Assembly: GCA_022457155.1 (NCBI GenBank)
Contig: JAJGOT010000170.1
Location: forward strand, 1,360,001-1,424,000
Direction of reading: 5' to 3'
DNA: 64,000 nt
DNA from: Cladopsammia gracilis
Taxonomy: Eukaryota > Cnidaria > Anthozoa > Scleractinia > Dendrophylliidae
Shown here: positions 23,691 to 34,981 of the stretch, one piece after another
Position numbering within the stretch: position 1 is the first letter of the stretch
How the letters are laid out: each line of letters opens with the position of its first letter
Made by a program: the position numbers and the translations under genes
Notes under the pieces: generated by a model
Seen by the model: the letters and a program-made list of their open reading frames with translations, nothing else
The model's database searches: none
Told to the model about the DNA's origin: nothing

Positions 23691-24403
23691 CCAATTGGAG
23701 ACGTTCACTCAGCTGACGAGATACACGAATAATCTAATTTAACTCACGTCATACTCTTGCTTAAGGCAGGTAGCATTACGAAACACTTTGAACTTTTCAA
23801 ACCGCGTCTTTCAATGACTACATTGTAGACTAGGGAAATGTTTATAACTAAGTGTTTTGAGCATATGGGTCTGGTCTCCGCTCCCTCCTGTAAGCTTACA
23901 AGCGGGGAACCCAAGCTTCTGAGGTGATGAGCTCCATTTGCAACAGAATGGACTATTGCATGTTTGTCGCGGTCTTGGGTGGACGTACGGAGACAACTGG
24001 AAACGCGATTCCACGCTTTCTGGCCTAGCTACATTCCTTAAAATTCAAATAAGGAAAAGAAAAACCAAAACATTGCGAAAAAATTATTTGACATTAAATC
24101 GGATTTTCCCGTGATGCATGGAAGTCACTGACTCGCGACTGAATCGATGAAAGCTTTAATGGAACGTTCAATTGACCTTGCTACATGTAGTATTTTTTTA
24201 TAAAATTCATTAATAATTCATAAGGAAAATACAAAAGAAATGAATGTTTAATGAAGGTTTGTAAACCCCAATACAGATCAACTGAGTTGATGAATTATTA
24301 AACAGTAGCATTAACTGTTGATACAGATCTCTGCTGAGCTAATTAGTATGCATTAACTTTTCATACAGATCTCTACTCATTGTTTCATTTTATAAGTCAG
24401 ATA

Positions 24404-24490
24404 AAATATTCGCGTCCGATCTGTATGGGCGTTTACAATGGCGAGCCGAAGGCGAGCCATTGTAAACGTCCATACAGATCTCCCGCTCAT
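24404..24490. repeat. Hairpin MITE
   Basis: GATCTGTATGGGCGTTTACA is mirrored by TGTAAACGTCCATACAGATC around GGCGAGCCGAAGGCGAGCC. AGATCTCTACTCAT-type repeats of the same end occur upstream at 24290-24380. Confidence 0.7.
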
Positions 24491-24894
24491 ATTATCACAA
24501 ATTAACGGAGTGGTTTCGTCAATTTTTGAGAAATTTGTTCGGGCTTTTAAACGACAAGAAATTAGCCGTGTTTCCATGGTAAAGTGAAGGGTATAGATCC
24601 ATGTTCAATGCCTTTATTTCGAACTTTCACGGAATAGTTTCTTCCACTGTTGTAGTGATTTGAATGATAAATAAATAAGAACCAGTTATTCGTCTTTCAG
24701 TTTTAATCGTAAAGTATTTCGAACGATTAGTTCCTCGTTCAGATTAAGCGAAAGTATTCGTTAATGAATATCATTTCAATTTTAGAAGTTTAAACGTACA
24801 ACAAATATTGTAGAAATTGGACATTGTTTTTCACAGTACGGCGATCGAACACGTATACGACGTAAACACATAATTAAAATTGTACAGAATCGCT

Positions 24895-25056
24895 AGACTA
24901 CGAGTAGTCCTTCATTTTTTCTCAGGGATATTAGAGCGAGCGAAACGCGAGCGCGTGTGAAAATCACGCTATGCGTCTCGCCTTTCTCGCGTGGGGTGAT
25001 TTTCATGCGCACTCGCGTTTCGCTCACAGAAAAATGAGGGACTACTCGTAGTCTAC
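24895..25056. repeat. MITE of the TAGACTACGAG family, full copy
   Basis: It begins TAGACTACGAGTAGTCC and ends GGACTACTCGTAGTCTA. Inner arms GAGCGAGCGAAACGCGAGCG and CGCGTTTCGCTC also mirror. No coding. A degraded relative is at 5263-5385. Confidence 0.85.
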
Positions 25057-25717
25057 AGAATCGCACAAACGCTTAACTTCATAAATATTGCGTCATGTAT
25101 ATTATTGCTACACAAATGAGTTGTAACATAACACTGAAAAGGTTTGGCGACGAATTTTTATAGATTAAAGCCTCCTCTTTTTGCTACGTAGTTTGTGGTT
25201 TCGAATTGTGGTCTCCGTTTAGAGTTAAAGCTATTTTTTTATGAGTATCCGTGAGTCAAACTGAGTTCAACATGCGAACGAGGCTGGATATTACGACTCG
25301 ATATCTTCAGAGAACTTGCTTCGATAAGAAAAAAAAATAGCCAGATATCTCATAAGACTGCGAAAGTCAATTCTGACAAAAAAATCAGCGCTTTGTAAAG
25401 AAGTCACGTGACGTAGAGTGTATACTCTCGTATTGTGTGACGTGTATCACCATCTTCGATCACCGTCGAATAGGCCAACGTTTTGCTGACGAAAATCTGC
25501 AAATCGTTTGCATATTTCATATTCTCTTTCCAAACAATAGAGTGAATTTTTCAAAATGATCAATTTTTGGAGTAACAGAAGCTGTCAATCATGAATTTTA
25601 ATGGCCTCAGTTCCATGCTTAGTTGATGTGAACAGACAGGGATAAACAGCAACGGTACAAAAGGAGCTATGGCACCATTATTGTCAACGGTTAGAGTCCA
25701 GAACTATTTTCGGCAAT
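25057..25717. other. Intergenic, no gene recognised
   Basis: AT-rich; one GTCACGTGAC palindrome at 25405. No other feature supported. Confidence 0.4.
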
Positions 25718-26022
25718 AATATATATAGATAGGCTTAGCCTAACAGCGGAGCTCTCTGAACAGAAACGAAACTAGGTGAAAGGTCGGAAGCACAAGAATA
25801 ATTAGAATTAAGATTGACGACCAGGCTATTTTTCAATTTTAGCAATTCTCAAAAACAGTAAGCTTATTACGCGACCGTCTGCACAGTGCATTTAGACTGC
25901 ACAAATTCCACAAAAGCTCACTGTTTCTGAAATGTGAAACCTCTCTTGAGTAGCAAACCGCGAAAAAAAAGCAGGGGAAAACGATTTTGCAAACCGTTTT
26001 CTCCGCTAAACACAACAAAAGT
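25718..26022 (-). mobile_element. Repeat family X, copy 3 (internally deleted)
   Basis: It has the TATATATAGATAGGCTTAGC and TAACAGCGGAGCTCT end, the GACGGTCGCGTAATA block, then jumps to the internal TTGAGTAGCAAACCGCG segment and is cut by the poly(A) end of the LINE at 26023. Confidence 0.65.
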
Positions 26023-26089
26023 GTTTTTTTTTTTTCCTTTTAAAATGTTTTATTCATCAATAACAAATCCCTAAAGTTTACAATATTAT

Positions 26090-26300
26090 CCTGAGAGGCT
26101 AGTCATTTCCGGTTACAAGGCATCCTGCGTTATAAAGCTAGTCATTTCCGGTTACAATAATACAAGGTCAGTTCCGGTTTACATGAGTCACTTGAAAGTC
26201 TATAGTCCATAAGGGATTATTTATAAAGTTCATTTCCGGTCGTTTGGTCCACTTGAAAGTCCTTTCTGGTTTGCACATGATTACTTTAGTCATTTCTGGT
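26090..26300. repeat. Degenerate TAGTCATTTCCGGTT repeats
   Basis: At least five loose copies of TCATTTCCGGTTACA and of CACTTGAAAGTC in the 3' UTR part of the LINE. Confidence 0.6.
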
Positions 26301-26432
26301 ATTAAATGATGAGTTGCCAGTAGCTAAATTATTTATAGAGTCACAAGCTTTGACTGTTGTATTTCACAAATATTCGGATGACACCACAAAGCAGAAAATT
26401 TCTATTTGGTCATTCGGGAGAAATCAATTTGC

Positions 26433-26847
26433 CTGGGGGGAGGGGGTACTCCCATATATGAGCTATATAGGTATGTGCCGCTGTCAAGGGTATGGTTTTC
26501 AAGCAGTTTAGTCTGAGATAGGGTATAGTAATCCGAAATTTTTGGTCTAGAATAGGGTATCATTTTCCACAAAACTGATCAGTTGCATGAAGAATTTAGT
26601 CTAGACGAGGTTTACTGGCAAATGGAAAAATCGGTAAGGTGTGCTGTACGACATTTTTACTGACCCCTGGTATCTTAGACTGTGATAGTGAACAAGTTTC
26701 TGCAAAATAGTGAGTCTAGAAAAGGTCTAGGATAGGGTAGGATTTTTCGGTGTTTATTCTAGAATAGGGTTGCAAAATGCAGCTAAAATGGTCTAGTATA
26801 GGTTAAGGGTCTCAGAGTCCCAGCCCCCCCCCCCCCCCCCCCCCGGG
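26433..26847. mobile_element. Poly(G)-ended hAT-like MITE, copy 3
   Basis: It begins CTGGGGGGAGGGGGTACTCC and ends in 21 C and GGG. The flanks are CAATTTGC on both sides (26425-26432 and 26848-26855), a perfect 8-bp duplication. Removing the element restores the C-terminal LINE reading TTQLQID..., so it inserted into the LINE after that landed. Degenerate AGGGTATGGTTTT / AATAGGGTA repeats fill the inside. Confidence 0.85.
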
Positions 26848-29339
26848 CAATTTGCAACTGTGTTGTGATGTCATTCCTTATGTCCCTTACAGTGTCCCAA
26901 GAGTTCTCGGTGCCATTGTGAAAAGTTGCTTTATTTCGAAAAACCCATATACCATAAAGTATGGTCTTAATGAAAAAGAAAATAGTCTTAACATTAACTA
27001 AAAACCTAGTAATGAGTAGTGCCGATAGGGTGGGAGTGAAAACACCCCACAACCTTTCACAGGTTCAAATTTTAATCTAGCTTGGAAAGGCGTGGTAAGG
27101 AGGCCATAAGGAGTGTCCGGAAGTGAGCACCAAGCTCCTAACCTCATGGCTTCTGTACTCTTTGCCACGTTTAATTTAGTCCCTGTACCTGTCTCGTATT
27201 TGTGAAGTATAAAGGTAAACAATTTGTCTAAAGAAAAAAATGTCCTTTACAAAACATGTGGAGTCATCCGCTTATTGGAGAATTTTAAAACACTTTCCTC
27301 AGGCTTCTGGAATGAGAAAATCTTCAATAGTATCATCCTTTCTTATACTGGTCGCCAAAACTTCTGCGCATAAAATGTACAAAAGTGGAGACCGGGGATC
27401 TCCCTGCCTCACCCCCCATTCGAGTGGAATTTCTTTGGTCAAAAACACATTAACTATAATTTTCATATTTGCTTGACAGTATAATGTAGAAATCCACTGC
27501 TGGAAATTAGGGCCAAATTCAAAACGACTTAAAACATTGGTAAAAAGTTTTCCAATGTTTTTCTACCATGTCAATTGTCAAAGGCTTTCTCTTGATCAAT
27601 ATTCAGCAAGATACCAGTTTCATTGGTAATATTTATATAATTTAGAGTGTCACGCAAGAGAAATAAATTCTCAAAAATCGTCCTACCTGGGACGGAACAA
27701 GTTTGATCTTCTTGAAATAATGGAGGGTAACAATTTTGAAAGTCTGTTTGTAAGAGCTTTTGGACAAATTTTGTAATCAACATTGAGTAGCGAAATGGCG
27801 GGGTCACCATTGTTTGAGGTTTTTCTTATCATCTTTCTTGTAAAGTAATCTAGTCACGCTTCCTTGCATTGAATCACTGAGAGAATTATTTTCCAAACTA
27901 AATTTATAATTTCGAACAGAATAGGGCCTAAAAGATCCCAGAATTTAGCGAAAAATTGTTGAGGTAATCCGTCTGAACCGGGGGTTTTCCCTGAAGAATC
28001 AGCCAAAGATAAAAATCCTTTGCAGGATAAAATTTCGCTCTCACTTAATCTGTTTACAAGTTTGTTCAAAAATTCGGTTTGGACTGTTAAATTAACAGGT
28101 TCTTGCAAGTACAAATTACGGTAAAAATCGAAATGGGCCGGAATCTTGTGAAAAGACTTCAACACCGGCGGAGTTATAAATAGATTGAACAGTATTTTTC
28201 TGAGCACGTGAATTTGGTAGGTTTTTCACCTTCTTCAAGCCATTTCACTCTGCTACGAATTTGGCTTCCTCTCATTTGGGATAAATTAATGGCCCGAATT
28301 TCTCTTTCAAGCGTTTCTATGGTGGTTTTCGCTGAGCTATTACCTTCAATAAGAGCCCGTTTAGCTTCGATCAAAGAATTTATAGTTGCGTGGCCTTTTA
28401 ATATCGCGATTTAACTAAATATGCATTGTTTACTTCGACCAAAATCTATAGCAACTAATTTTATAGATTCTTTAAGAAAATCCTACAAAGCTTGAATGGA
28501 AGTAATTGCTTTCCAGTACAATGCATGTTTCTTAATAATTTCTGAGATCATATCGCAAATATTAAATTCTAAATTTAGCCTCCAAAGTCCTGGTCCACGG
28601 GAAAATGCATTATGCAAATTGCGGCTTAAATCAACAGAATCATGATCGGAAAAAACACAAGGCAAAATTTCACATCATACAAGTCCTGAGCAATAAAAAA
28701 ATTATCCGAACGTGTACCGATAGTTTTATCCGCATTATTACCATGTGCATTGTATTTTTCAGTCGGCCGTGTTTTTTTGCGCCAGAGAACACTGTGCAGA
28801 TCTTTCAAATCCATGGAAATTATAGGATTTCCTCCAAGCTTATCAGAAACGTTTTCAATGCAGTTAAAATCGCCAGCAATAATTTTAAAAGAGTTCGGAA
28901 AAAATATTCATGAATTGTGTCATAAAAGTACGTTCACTTGGATTCGTGGGTGCATAAGTTTAAAACCAAATTAATTTTCGTGTCGTCGAGTTCAGTTAAA
29001 ACACTAACAATTCTACCAGAAGAATCTTTTTTCCATTGTAAACATTTGAAATCAGTATTTTCAGCGACAAGAATGGCAACGCCGCCTTGTTTACCAAGAG
29101 CGGGCGACCAGAAACTTTTACCGCGCCATTTCATTTAGCTGTCAGAGAATTTATCGCATTTTGTCTTGTCGCTAAAGGTTCTTGTAAACAAATAAAATCA
29201 GAACGGGAATTTTTCGCAAAATCAAAAACAGAGCGTTGTTTCGCTTCATTGCCAAAACCACGGATATTCAAAGTTGTAAATTTAGCTCTGAATGCAAAAA
29301 CTTGGAGAAAATTCTTCTGGTAAAATTAACACATTTAAC

Positions 29340-29364
29340 TTAAGCTTAAGCTTAAGCTTAAGTC
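29340..29364. repeat. (CTTAAG)n short tandem repeat
   Basis: Four units of TTAAGC between the LINE endonuclease start and the X-family segment. Confidence 0.8.
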
Positions 29365-29403
29365 TTATTATTAAACTAAACAATTTTTGCAAATCACATT
29401 TAG

Positions 29404-30035
29404 ACGTTACTTGCTTTTCTGCTTATGTTTGTTTGTCCGATGTCCAGTGTTTCTCTTCTTCGGCAAAGGTTGTTCGCCATCATATTCATAACGTTCGAGA
29501 GTTTTAGTGTCCGTTTTCTCCGCTCCTGTGGTACTGGATTCCGTAATAAAATCAAACATCTCCCCGCATTGAAAAATGTATGACGTTCCCCGAAGCAAGA
29601 TTTTATCCCAGGAAGCTCTTCTTTTTCCACTAAAGCGGCTTCTGAGTATCCCTGTCTTGAGTAGCAAACCGCGAAAAAATGCAGGAAAATAACGACTTTA
29701 ATTTCAACTGTTTTCTCCGCTGAGTAAACACAGCAAACAATCAAAGTGTTTTCCCAGCTGACGTGACATTCGGCCGTGTAACCGCGCAAAAAACAAAGCC
29801 TCGCTTTGGTTTCTACATGACGTCGTACGCGCATGTTTTGCAACGTCATACGCGCCCGCGAGCTAGTCCTGCGCGACGGAGCGCGGTCCTGTGTGACGCC
29901 GTGTGACGGCGGAGGCCGGGCACACGCGCGCCCGCGAAACATTCCGCTATCCATGACCATGAAAAATGAGGGCATAGGTTCTATGAGTATGGGGCTGCGC
30001 AGCCAGGCCTTCGGCCTGGCAAGTGCTCCGCTATT
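29404..30035 (-). mobile_element. Repeat family X, copy 4, joined to the LINE 5' end
   Basis: From 30035 on the minus strand: TAATAGCGGAGCACTTGCC, the CpG-rich part, a 191-codon open frame (29975-29400), and in a second frame a tract with SGKRRASWDKILLRG, KTLERYEYDGEQPLPKK and a basic end at 29407. Only 70 bases later the LINE endonuclease begins on the same strand. X copy 4 may thus be the 5' UTR and ORF1 of the LINE, giving a 4.0 kb element (26023-30035), or a copy the LINE landed next to. The shared 5' end with copies 1 and 2 argues for a true element end. Confidence 0.55.
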
Positions 30036-30892
30036 AAGCAGGAATACTAAAGACTTATTCTTGTTGTTATTATGATTTCGCCTGGCAATAGTTTCAATAG
30101 CATATTTTTTTCACGTTAAATTAAATGAGGTGGCAACACGTTTTGTATTTCCAATTATCACTTGAGCCACAAGGTTGAAGCAACTGTGCAGAAGAGTCTA
30201 GATTCCATAAATTGCTAAGACGTGTCAACTATGCGGAGATTTTGAGACAATAATTTTGACGCAGTATTGTAAAATTATAGTGTGCATATAGAATAACCAG
30301 TGAACACGAACACGTACTTGATTGCAAACATGGCGCATTTAGTACACAATATACCGACTCAGGTTGCTACTTTTATGGCTTAAATAGGCTCAGTGTGATT
30401 TGCATAAGGTCTGATTGTTGGCTTAACAAACATTGCGCAGAATGCCTGTTGTTCTCGGGACATTTACTTACAGGGCAGAAAATTTCTAGATCTGTCATAT
30501 TGCTCGTTATTATTCCTAGACGCTCAAAAAGTGGCTTAAATGATTGGTTACGGGCACGCACCGCCATACTCATTAACTTGAAGTGGGCGGGCAAAGCAAA
30601 CAATGAACGATTCGCGCTATTGTTTCTCAAAATCACACGATTACCCCATTATTATTTTTCAGCATCAGGAAAGAGAAAGTGAAAGGGTTTGAGACTGCTC
30701 GATGCACATACAAAATTTAAATTGGTGTCAGCAAACGAATCTGCAAGTTTCAGACTGCTAGCACTTTTTTCAAAGCAAATAGAGCGAGCAACGGTTGATC
30801 GAGAATGGCACCAACCTGAGAATAATTCTTTTTTAGTTATTCGGCTCGATACTTTTGTTTGTTCCTCGTGGCTCACGCGCGCGTCATTATCC
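30036..30892. other. Intergenic, no gene recognised
   Basis: Two short overlapping frames of 70-95 codons on both strands, without motif or splice evidence. Nothing supported. Confidence 0.4.
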
Positions 30893-31562
30893 AGGCTTAA
30901 CTAATCAATGACATCAATGACATCAATGTAATCAATGAGTAATCAATGGGTAATCAATGAGTAATCAATTGATTACTCATCGAGTATTGCCAATACTCAA
31001 TGAGTACTCAATGGCCCATTTCACACTAGAAGACGGACAAATCGTCTGGACGGACAAGTCGTCCGACGATTTGTTCGTGTAATGTGAATTCTAGACGGAC
31101 AACTCACCTTGAAAGCAAGGGGCCTGGCGCAAACAGGCTCGGTTACCTTGCTTTCTTTCCGCCATTTTGATTTTCCCATAAACCATCACTCCCTTTACTA
31201 GTTCCATTCCCCTAAGCGAGTACTGGGACCGAGATACAACCATTTGTTCGCCTGGTGTGAATTTAAGTCGGACTTTGGACGACTTTTCCGTCTAGACGAA
31301 CAAATCGTCCTCGAAAAATCGTCCTAATAGACGGCCAAATCGACGGACAAATTCAGACGACTTTTACGTCCAAAATTTTGTTCGTCCCGTTTTCTCACTA
31401 AGACGACTTGTCCGTCTCAGACGACTTGTCCGTCCAGACGATTTGTCCGTCTCTAGTGTGAAAACGGCCAATGACTAATCAATGACCCACAAAATTTTTG
31501 GTCATTGATTAGTCATTGATGTCATTGATTAATCATTGATGTCATTGATTAGTCATTGATTT
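30893..31562. repeat. CAATGA-rich MITE, copy 1 (with a nested MITE)
   Basis: TAACTAATCAATGACATCAA and many TAATCAATGA / TCATTGATTA units form a palindromic element. It is split at an AAT site by the element at 31013-31469. The right half carries AATGACCCACAAAATTTTTGG, a phrase shared with copy 2. Confidence 0.7.
31013..31469. mobile_element. GACGGACAAATCG element, copy 1 (short)
   Basis: Ends GGCCCATTTCACACTAGAAG and mirrored CTAGTGTGAAAACGGCC, with more GACGGACAA(A/G)TCGTC units inside each arm. The flanks give a 3-bp AAT duplication. An internally deleted relative of 34049-34853. Confidence 0.8.
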
Positions 31563-31569
31563 GCATGAA

Positions 31570-32080
31570 AAGAGGTGTTGACAGGCCAGAGACGACTCAT
31601 AAGCTCGTGATAACGTGGAACGTGACCTTTAGAGTTTTGCTCCAGCAAGTATATCCCCCAAGGATTTTTCTTTTTTGTATGAGATAAGGGGAAGCTCTTT
31701 GTATAATTCTCTTAGCAATGTTGGTTCTGAATTAAATGCCATTTGCTCATATGTTTTTAAGATAAGGCAACGCCGGGTGGTACGTTGTTACGAAAAGCAG
31801 AATTCTTTTTCGCACGTTCTCCTTTTGCTGCAAAGATGACTTCCGTTCATTGAATTTTACCTCGGAAATTATTTTCTCAATGAGATTGTAAGTGTAGCTC
31901 GTGGTGTAGTCTCTAGCACGGAGGCGTGCTTTGAAGTTGTCGATATTCTCACTGAATGATTTTGCTGAGGAATTTGTTCTTAAAAGTCTCAGGGCTTCAC
32001 CTTTTCTGAGCCCTTTTCTGACCCCTGGTGGGTGGCAGGAAGAGAAATGGGTGTACTGGAAGGTATCTGTTGGTTTAAAA
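31570..32080 (-). pseudogene. Penelope-like element, C-terminal fragment
   Basis: The minus strand reads THFKPTDTFQYTHFSSCHPP, GVRKGLRKGEALRLLRTNSS, FVTTYHPALP and, in a second frame, LLRELYKELPLISYKKEKSL followed by DILAGAKL and stop. These are the blocks that follow the RT of Penelope-like elements and are the same ones seen at 10.6-9.7 kb. RT and N-terminus are absent. A CAATGA-type MITE has inserted at its 5' side (32083). Confidence 0.85.
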
Positions 32081-32082
32081 TG

Positions 32083-32245
32083 AGTAATCAATGACACCAA
32101 TGAGTAATCAATGACCCACAAACTTTTTTGGGTTCGATTAATCATTGATTACTCATTGAGTATTGGCAATACTCAATGATTAATCAATTGATTACCCATT
32201 AATTACTCATTGATGTCATTGATCATTGATTAGTTATGCCTGGCA
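32083..32245. repeat. CAATGA-rich MITE, copy 2
   Basis: Palindromic; TGAGTAATCAATGA at left, CATTGATTAGTTATGCC at right, with AATGACCCACAAACTTTTTTGG inside as in copy 1. Confidence 0.7.
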
Positions 32246-32676
32246 TTATCTATCGATCGCCACTACACAGTCTCCGCTCTCTTTGAACAAAAGTAGCGAG
32301 TGCTCCTGAATGTCTGCAATCTACTAAATAATAAAGTATCGTTATCTTTCACGAGCGAAGCGATTATGACTGGACTTGAATGTCAGAATGTCTTCACGCA
32401 TTAGTTTAATCTGCGCGCGGAAGCAACATACACGATAAATGCCCGCTTATATTTGTCCTGGAATGTCTTTTAACTTTCATGATAATCATCTGTAACAACA
32501 AGTAAGTTAAATTTGCTGAATTCGAAAACTACAATAACTTTAAACCTTTTGTTAAAGACAAATAACAGCCAATGGCGCATTTTGATCCGGCAGCATTCCT
32601 TTGTCTGTATCATTTTTAAAATGTTATAAATATCCGAGTTTCCTTTCATTTGGAAGTAATTCGAACTACAGTTAAA

Positions 32677-32961
32677 ATGGAAAAGCATTCTCGTCCACCT
32701 CAGGGTTATTATAAAACTCTTGAAAAGCTGTTGCGATTTCTCGCGCTGGTACTCAGTGCACCAGGAAGCCCGAAGTTATTGATGTGTTTGAAGCTCGGCC
32801 GCGCCAACAGCATTATGAAAAATATCATGCAAACGGATTTCGATGAATTTCCTGGCTTTTCGGGGCTTTTCGACGAAATTTCGCTTGAATCGCTCTTAAA
32901 TTTGAACGCTAGTTGTTTTCCATACACAGAAGGCCAAGTTTTTCTTACTTTTCAAGCGTGA
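32677..32961 (+). CDS. Small ORF of unknown function
   Basis: A 94-codon frame starts at an AAAATGG context and reads MEKHSRPPQGYYKTLEKLL. It is amphipathic, with LLRFLALVLSAPGSPKLLMCL early and DEFPGFSGLFDEISLESLL later. A TATA-like TTATAAATAT lies about 50 bases before the ATG. The composition is protein-like, but there is no known domain and no splice support. Confidence 0.3.
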   Translation: MEKHSRPPQGYYKTLEKLLRFLALVLSAPGSPKLLMCLKLGRANSIMKNIMQTDFDEFPGFSGLFDEISLESLLNLNASCFPYTEGQVFLTFQA

Positions 32962-34048
32962 AAAGATTAATAGTCTTTATGCGAAGTATAATTTACTCGT
33001 TTTTGGCTTATATTGTAGATAAACCATTCCACTTCAAAAGCCCGTAGGTCAAAATGCTAGTTAGTACTCATGGAAGCCAGAAAATAAAGTTTTACCTTTG
33101 CTGTTTGGGCAAAATAGGCCCTTTCTTCCCTTACTCTTCGCCATCGCCAGAAATAGCGGACATGTTCACCGCGCGTGCGCGAGTTTCAGTGGCAATATGG
33201 CCGCCAAACACTAGAAGGCTTTGTATGGCAGAAATAAAACAAAATCAAATTGGCTGGCTTTTAGCTTACCTGGAATATTTGCCGCATTCCGGGTAAATTT
33301 ATGAACATCTTTTCAAGTGTTTTTGTAAGTTTGATTTTCCCCACAATTGTTACTGGCCCTGCTTTTCAACAAAACATATTTCCGAAGCTTCGCTCATACA
33401 ATGCTCTCTATTTTAGAAGCCATTAATGCCGATTTTCACTCAAAACGGGATTTCGAGGCACCATAGTTCGTAAAGTGATGGGGGTAGCCAACTTGCCGCA
33501 ATCGTCTGAGAAGAAGCACCGACTGAACTGACGATCATCGCATTCTCACTTTCTACGATGGTTCCTTCGCCCTGCTTTTTGCTTTCAAAAATCGTTCAGA
33601 GCTGTAAAAATCATTTCCACTAACAGTCCACGCTAAAGTCTTGAAGTTCGCTGTTTTCGAACTGCGATATTTGGGCACAGAATGCTCCAAATTTTGCTGC
33701 AAATCCCTCATTCAAAAGCTAAAGTCTTGTTGTTTTCAACTGCGAGCGAATTATTTCGGTCAGTGGCTTCTATATGGGCCTGAATACGCTTTATTTAACA
33801 CAACCATTTTTGTCGCACCGAAGCTTGAGCCCGTAGCGTAGAACAGCGGTGTATACCAATGAAGCGACATCGCAGTGTAAGACGCACGAAAATTCGCTGC
33901 TCCAATGTCCCTGATTTCTGGCGATGCACGATCGCGTTCGAATTTGCCGCTTCGGTGGTTATGAATAATTAATGATGTCCAGCCATTCTGCCCGATGAAA
34001 AAGAAACGACAATATACTTAAGGTAATCGGAATCATAGAAAACACATT
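32962..34048. other. Intergenic, no gene recognised
   Basis: Short frames on the plus strand only. No motif, repeat or splice site pair convincing enough to report. Confidence 0.35.
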
Positions 34049-34853
34049 GGCCTATTTCACACTAGAAGACGGACAAATCGCCTGGACGGACAAGTCGTCC
34101 GACGATTTGTTCGTGTAATGTGAATTCTAGACGGACAACTCACCTTGTGTTGGTCATCGTAAATTCATATCTTAACGAACAAACAGACGATTTTGAAAGC
34201 AAGGGGCCTGGCACTAAAAGGCTTGGTTACCTTGCTTTAAGTGAAAAAAATGGCTGCCATCAAGTACATATGGAGTAGGCTTTTATTAAACGGAAGAAAA
34301 CGTCAACTCAGCGAAGATTTATTTTCGTTCCAAAGACCACTGACATTAAAGTACCTACTCTTTTGAACACACTATCGTTTGAACTTTTCTTCAGAGCCAT
34401 TGTTTCCAAAGTGAGGGCCCATGGTCGATCCCTATTCTCATTTGAGGCCAAAACACTGGCAAATGAGTGCAATTCCTGCTCGGACCAGACCTTGTTTTTA
34501 CGCTTTGCGTTGTTCTCTTTCTCTGTACGGACGTCTTTCTATCCGCCATTTTGATTTTCCCATAAACCATCACTTCCTTTACTAGTTCCATTCCCCTTAG
34601 CGAGTACTGGGACCGAGATACAACCATTTGTTCGTCTGGTGTGAATTTAAGTCGGACTTTGGACGACTTATCCATCTAGACGAACAAATCGTCCTCGAAA
34701 AATCGTCTTAATAGACGGCCAAATCGACGGACAAAATCAGACGACTTTTACGTCCTAAATTTTGTTCGTCCCGTTTTCACACTAAGACGACTTGCCCGTC
34801 TGAGACGACTTGTCCGTCCAGACGATTTGTCCGTCTCTAGTGTGAAAACGGCC
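34049..34853. mobile_element. GACGGACAAATCG element, copy 2 (Myb-like remnant inside)
   Basis: The same inverted ends as 31013-31469 (GGCC(T/C)ATTTCACACTAGAAG and mirror), here with a perfect 3-bp ATT duplication at 34046 and 34854. An extra ~350 bases (34146-34551) not in the short copy contain the Myb-like remnant listed next. The combination of 3-bp duplications and a Myb-like gene points to PIF/Harbinger. Confidence 0.75.
34320..34551 (-). pseudogene. Myb/SANT-like DNA-binding protein remnant
   Basis: In the minus-strand frame from about 34505 the sequence reads KNKVWSEQELHSFASVLASN and then WALTLETMALKKSSNDSVFK, a helix-rich pattern with Trp and Leu spacing like Myb/SANT (MADF-like) domains of Harbinger second proteins. 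A start ATGGCGGATAGAAAG (34548) is in another frame, so one indel separates start and domain; the frame ends early. Family assignment rests on pattern only. Confidence 0.5.
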
Positions 34854-34981
34854 ATTTATAATAAAAATAGAAACATATTATTATTTTGTTGCCACCTCTT
34901 TGTCAAATACCTTAAATCGTTTTTAATAAAGAAGTAATGAAACTAAAAAGAATGTCTAATTATTTGAGCACATAAGCTGCT

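Larger units (their letters stand above)
26023..29330 (-). pseudogene. L1/Tx1-like LINE (endonuclease-RT), decayed
   Basis: Read on the minus strand: endonuclease (LNIRGFGNEAKQRSVFDFA near 29270, GKQGGVAILVAE near 29090, SDHDSVDL near 28645), the linker RSRVKWLEEGEKPTKF (28270), RT fingers and palm KTPGSDGLPQQFFAKFWDLL (27990), LNIDQEKAFDN (27600), VRQGDPRSPLLYIL (27410), then LQ-stop-ADD at 27272, where the catalytic Tyr codon of YADD has become TAA. The region after the RT has KLNVAKSTEAMRLGAW and YGIWVFRNKATFHNG. A poly(A) tail (plus-strand T run near 26023-26036) with AATAAA upstream closes the element, as expected for the L1 clade. Stops and frameshifts throughout; a MITE is inserted at 26433-26847. 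Confidence 0.85.
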
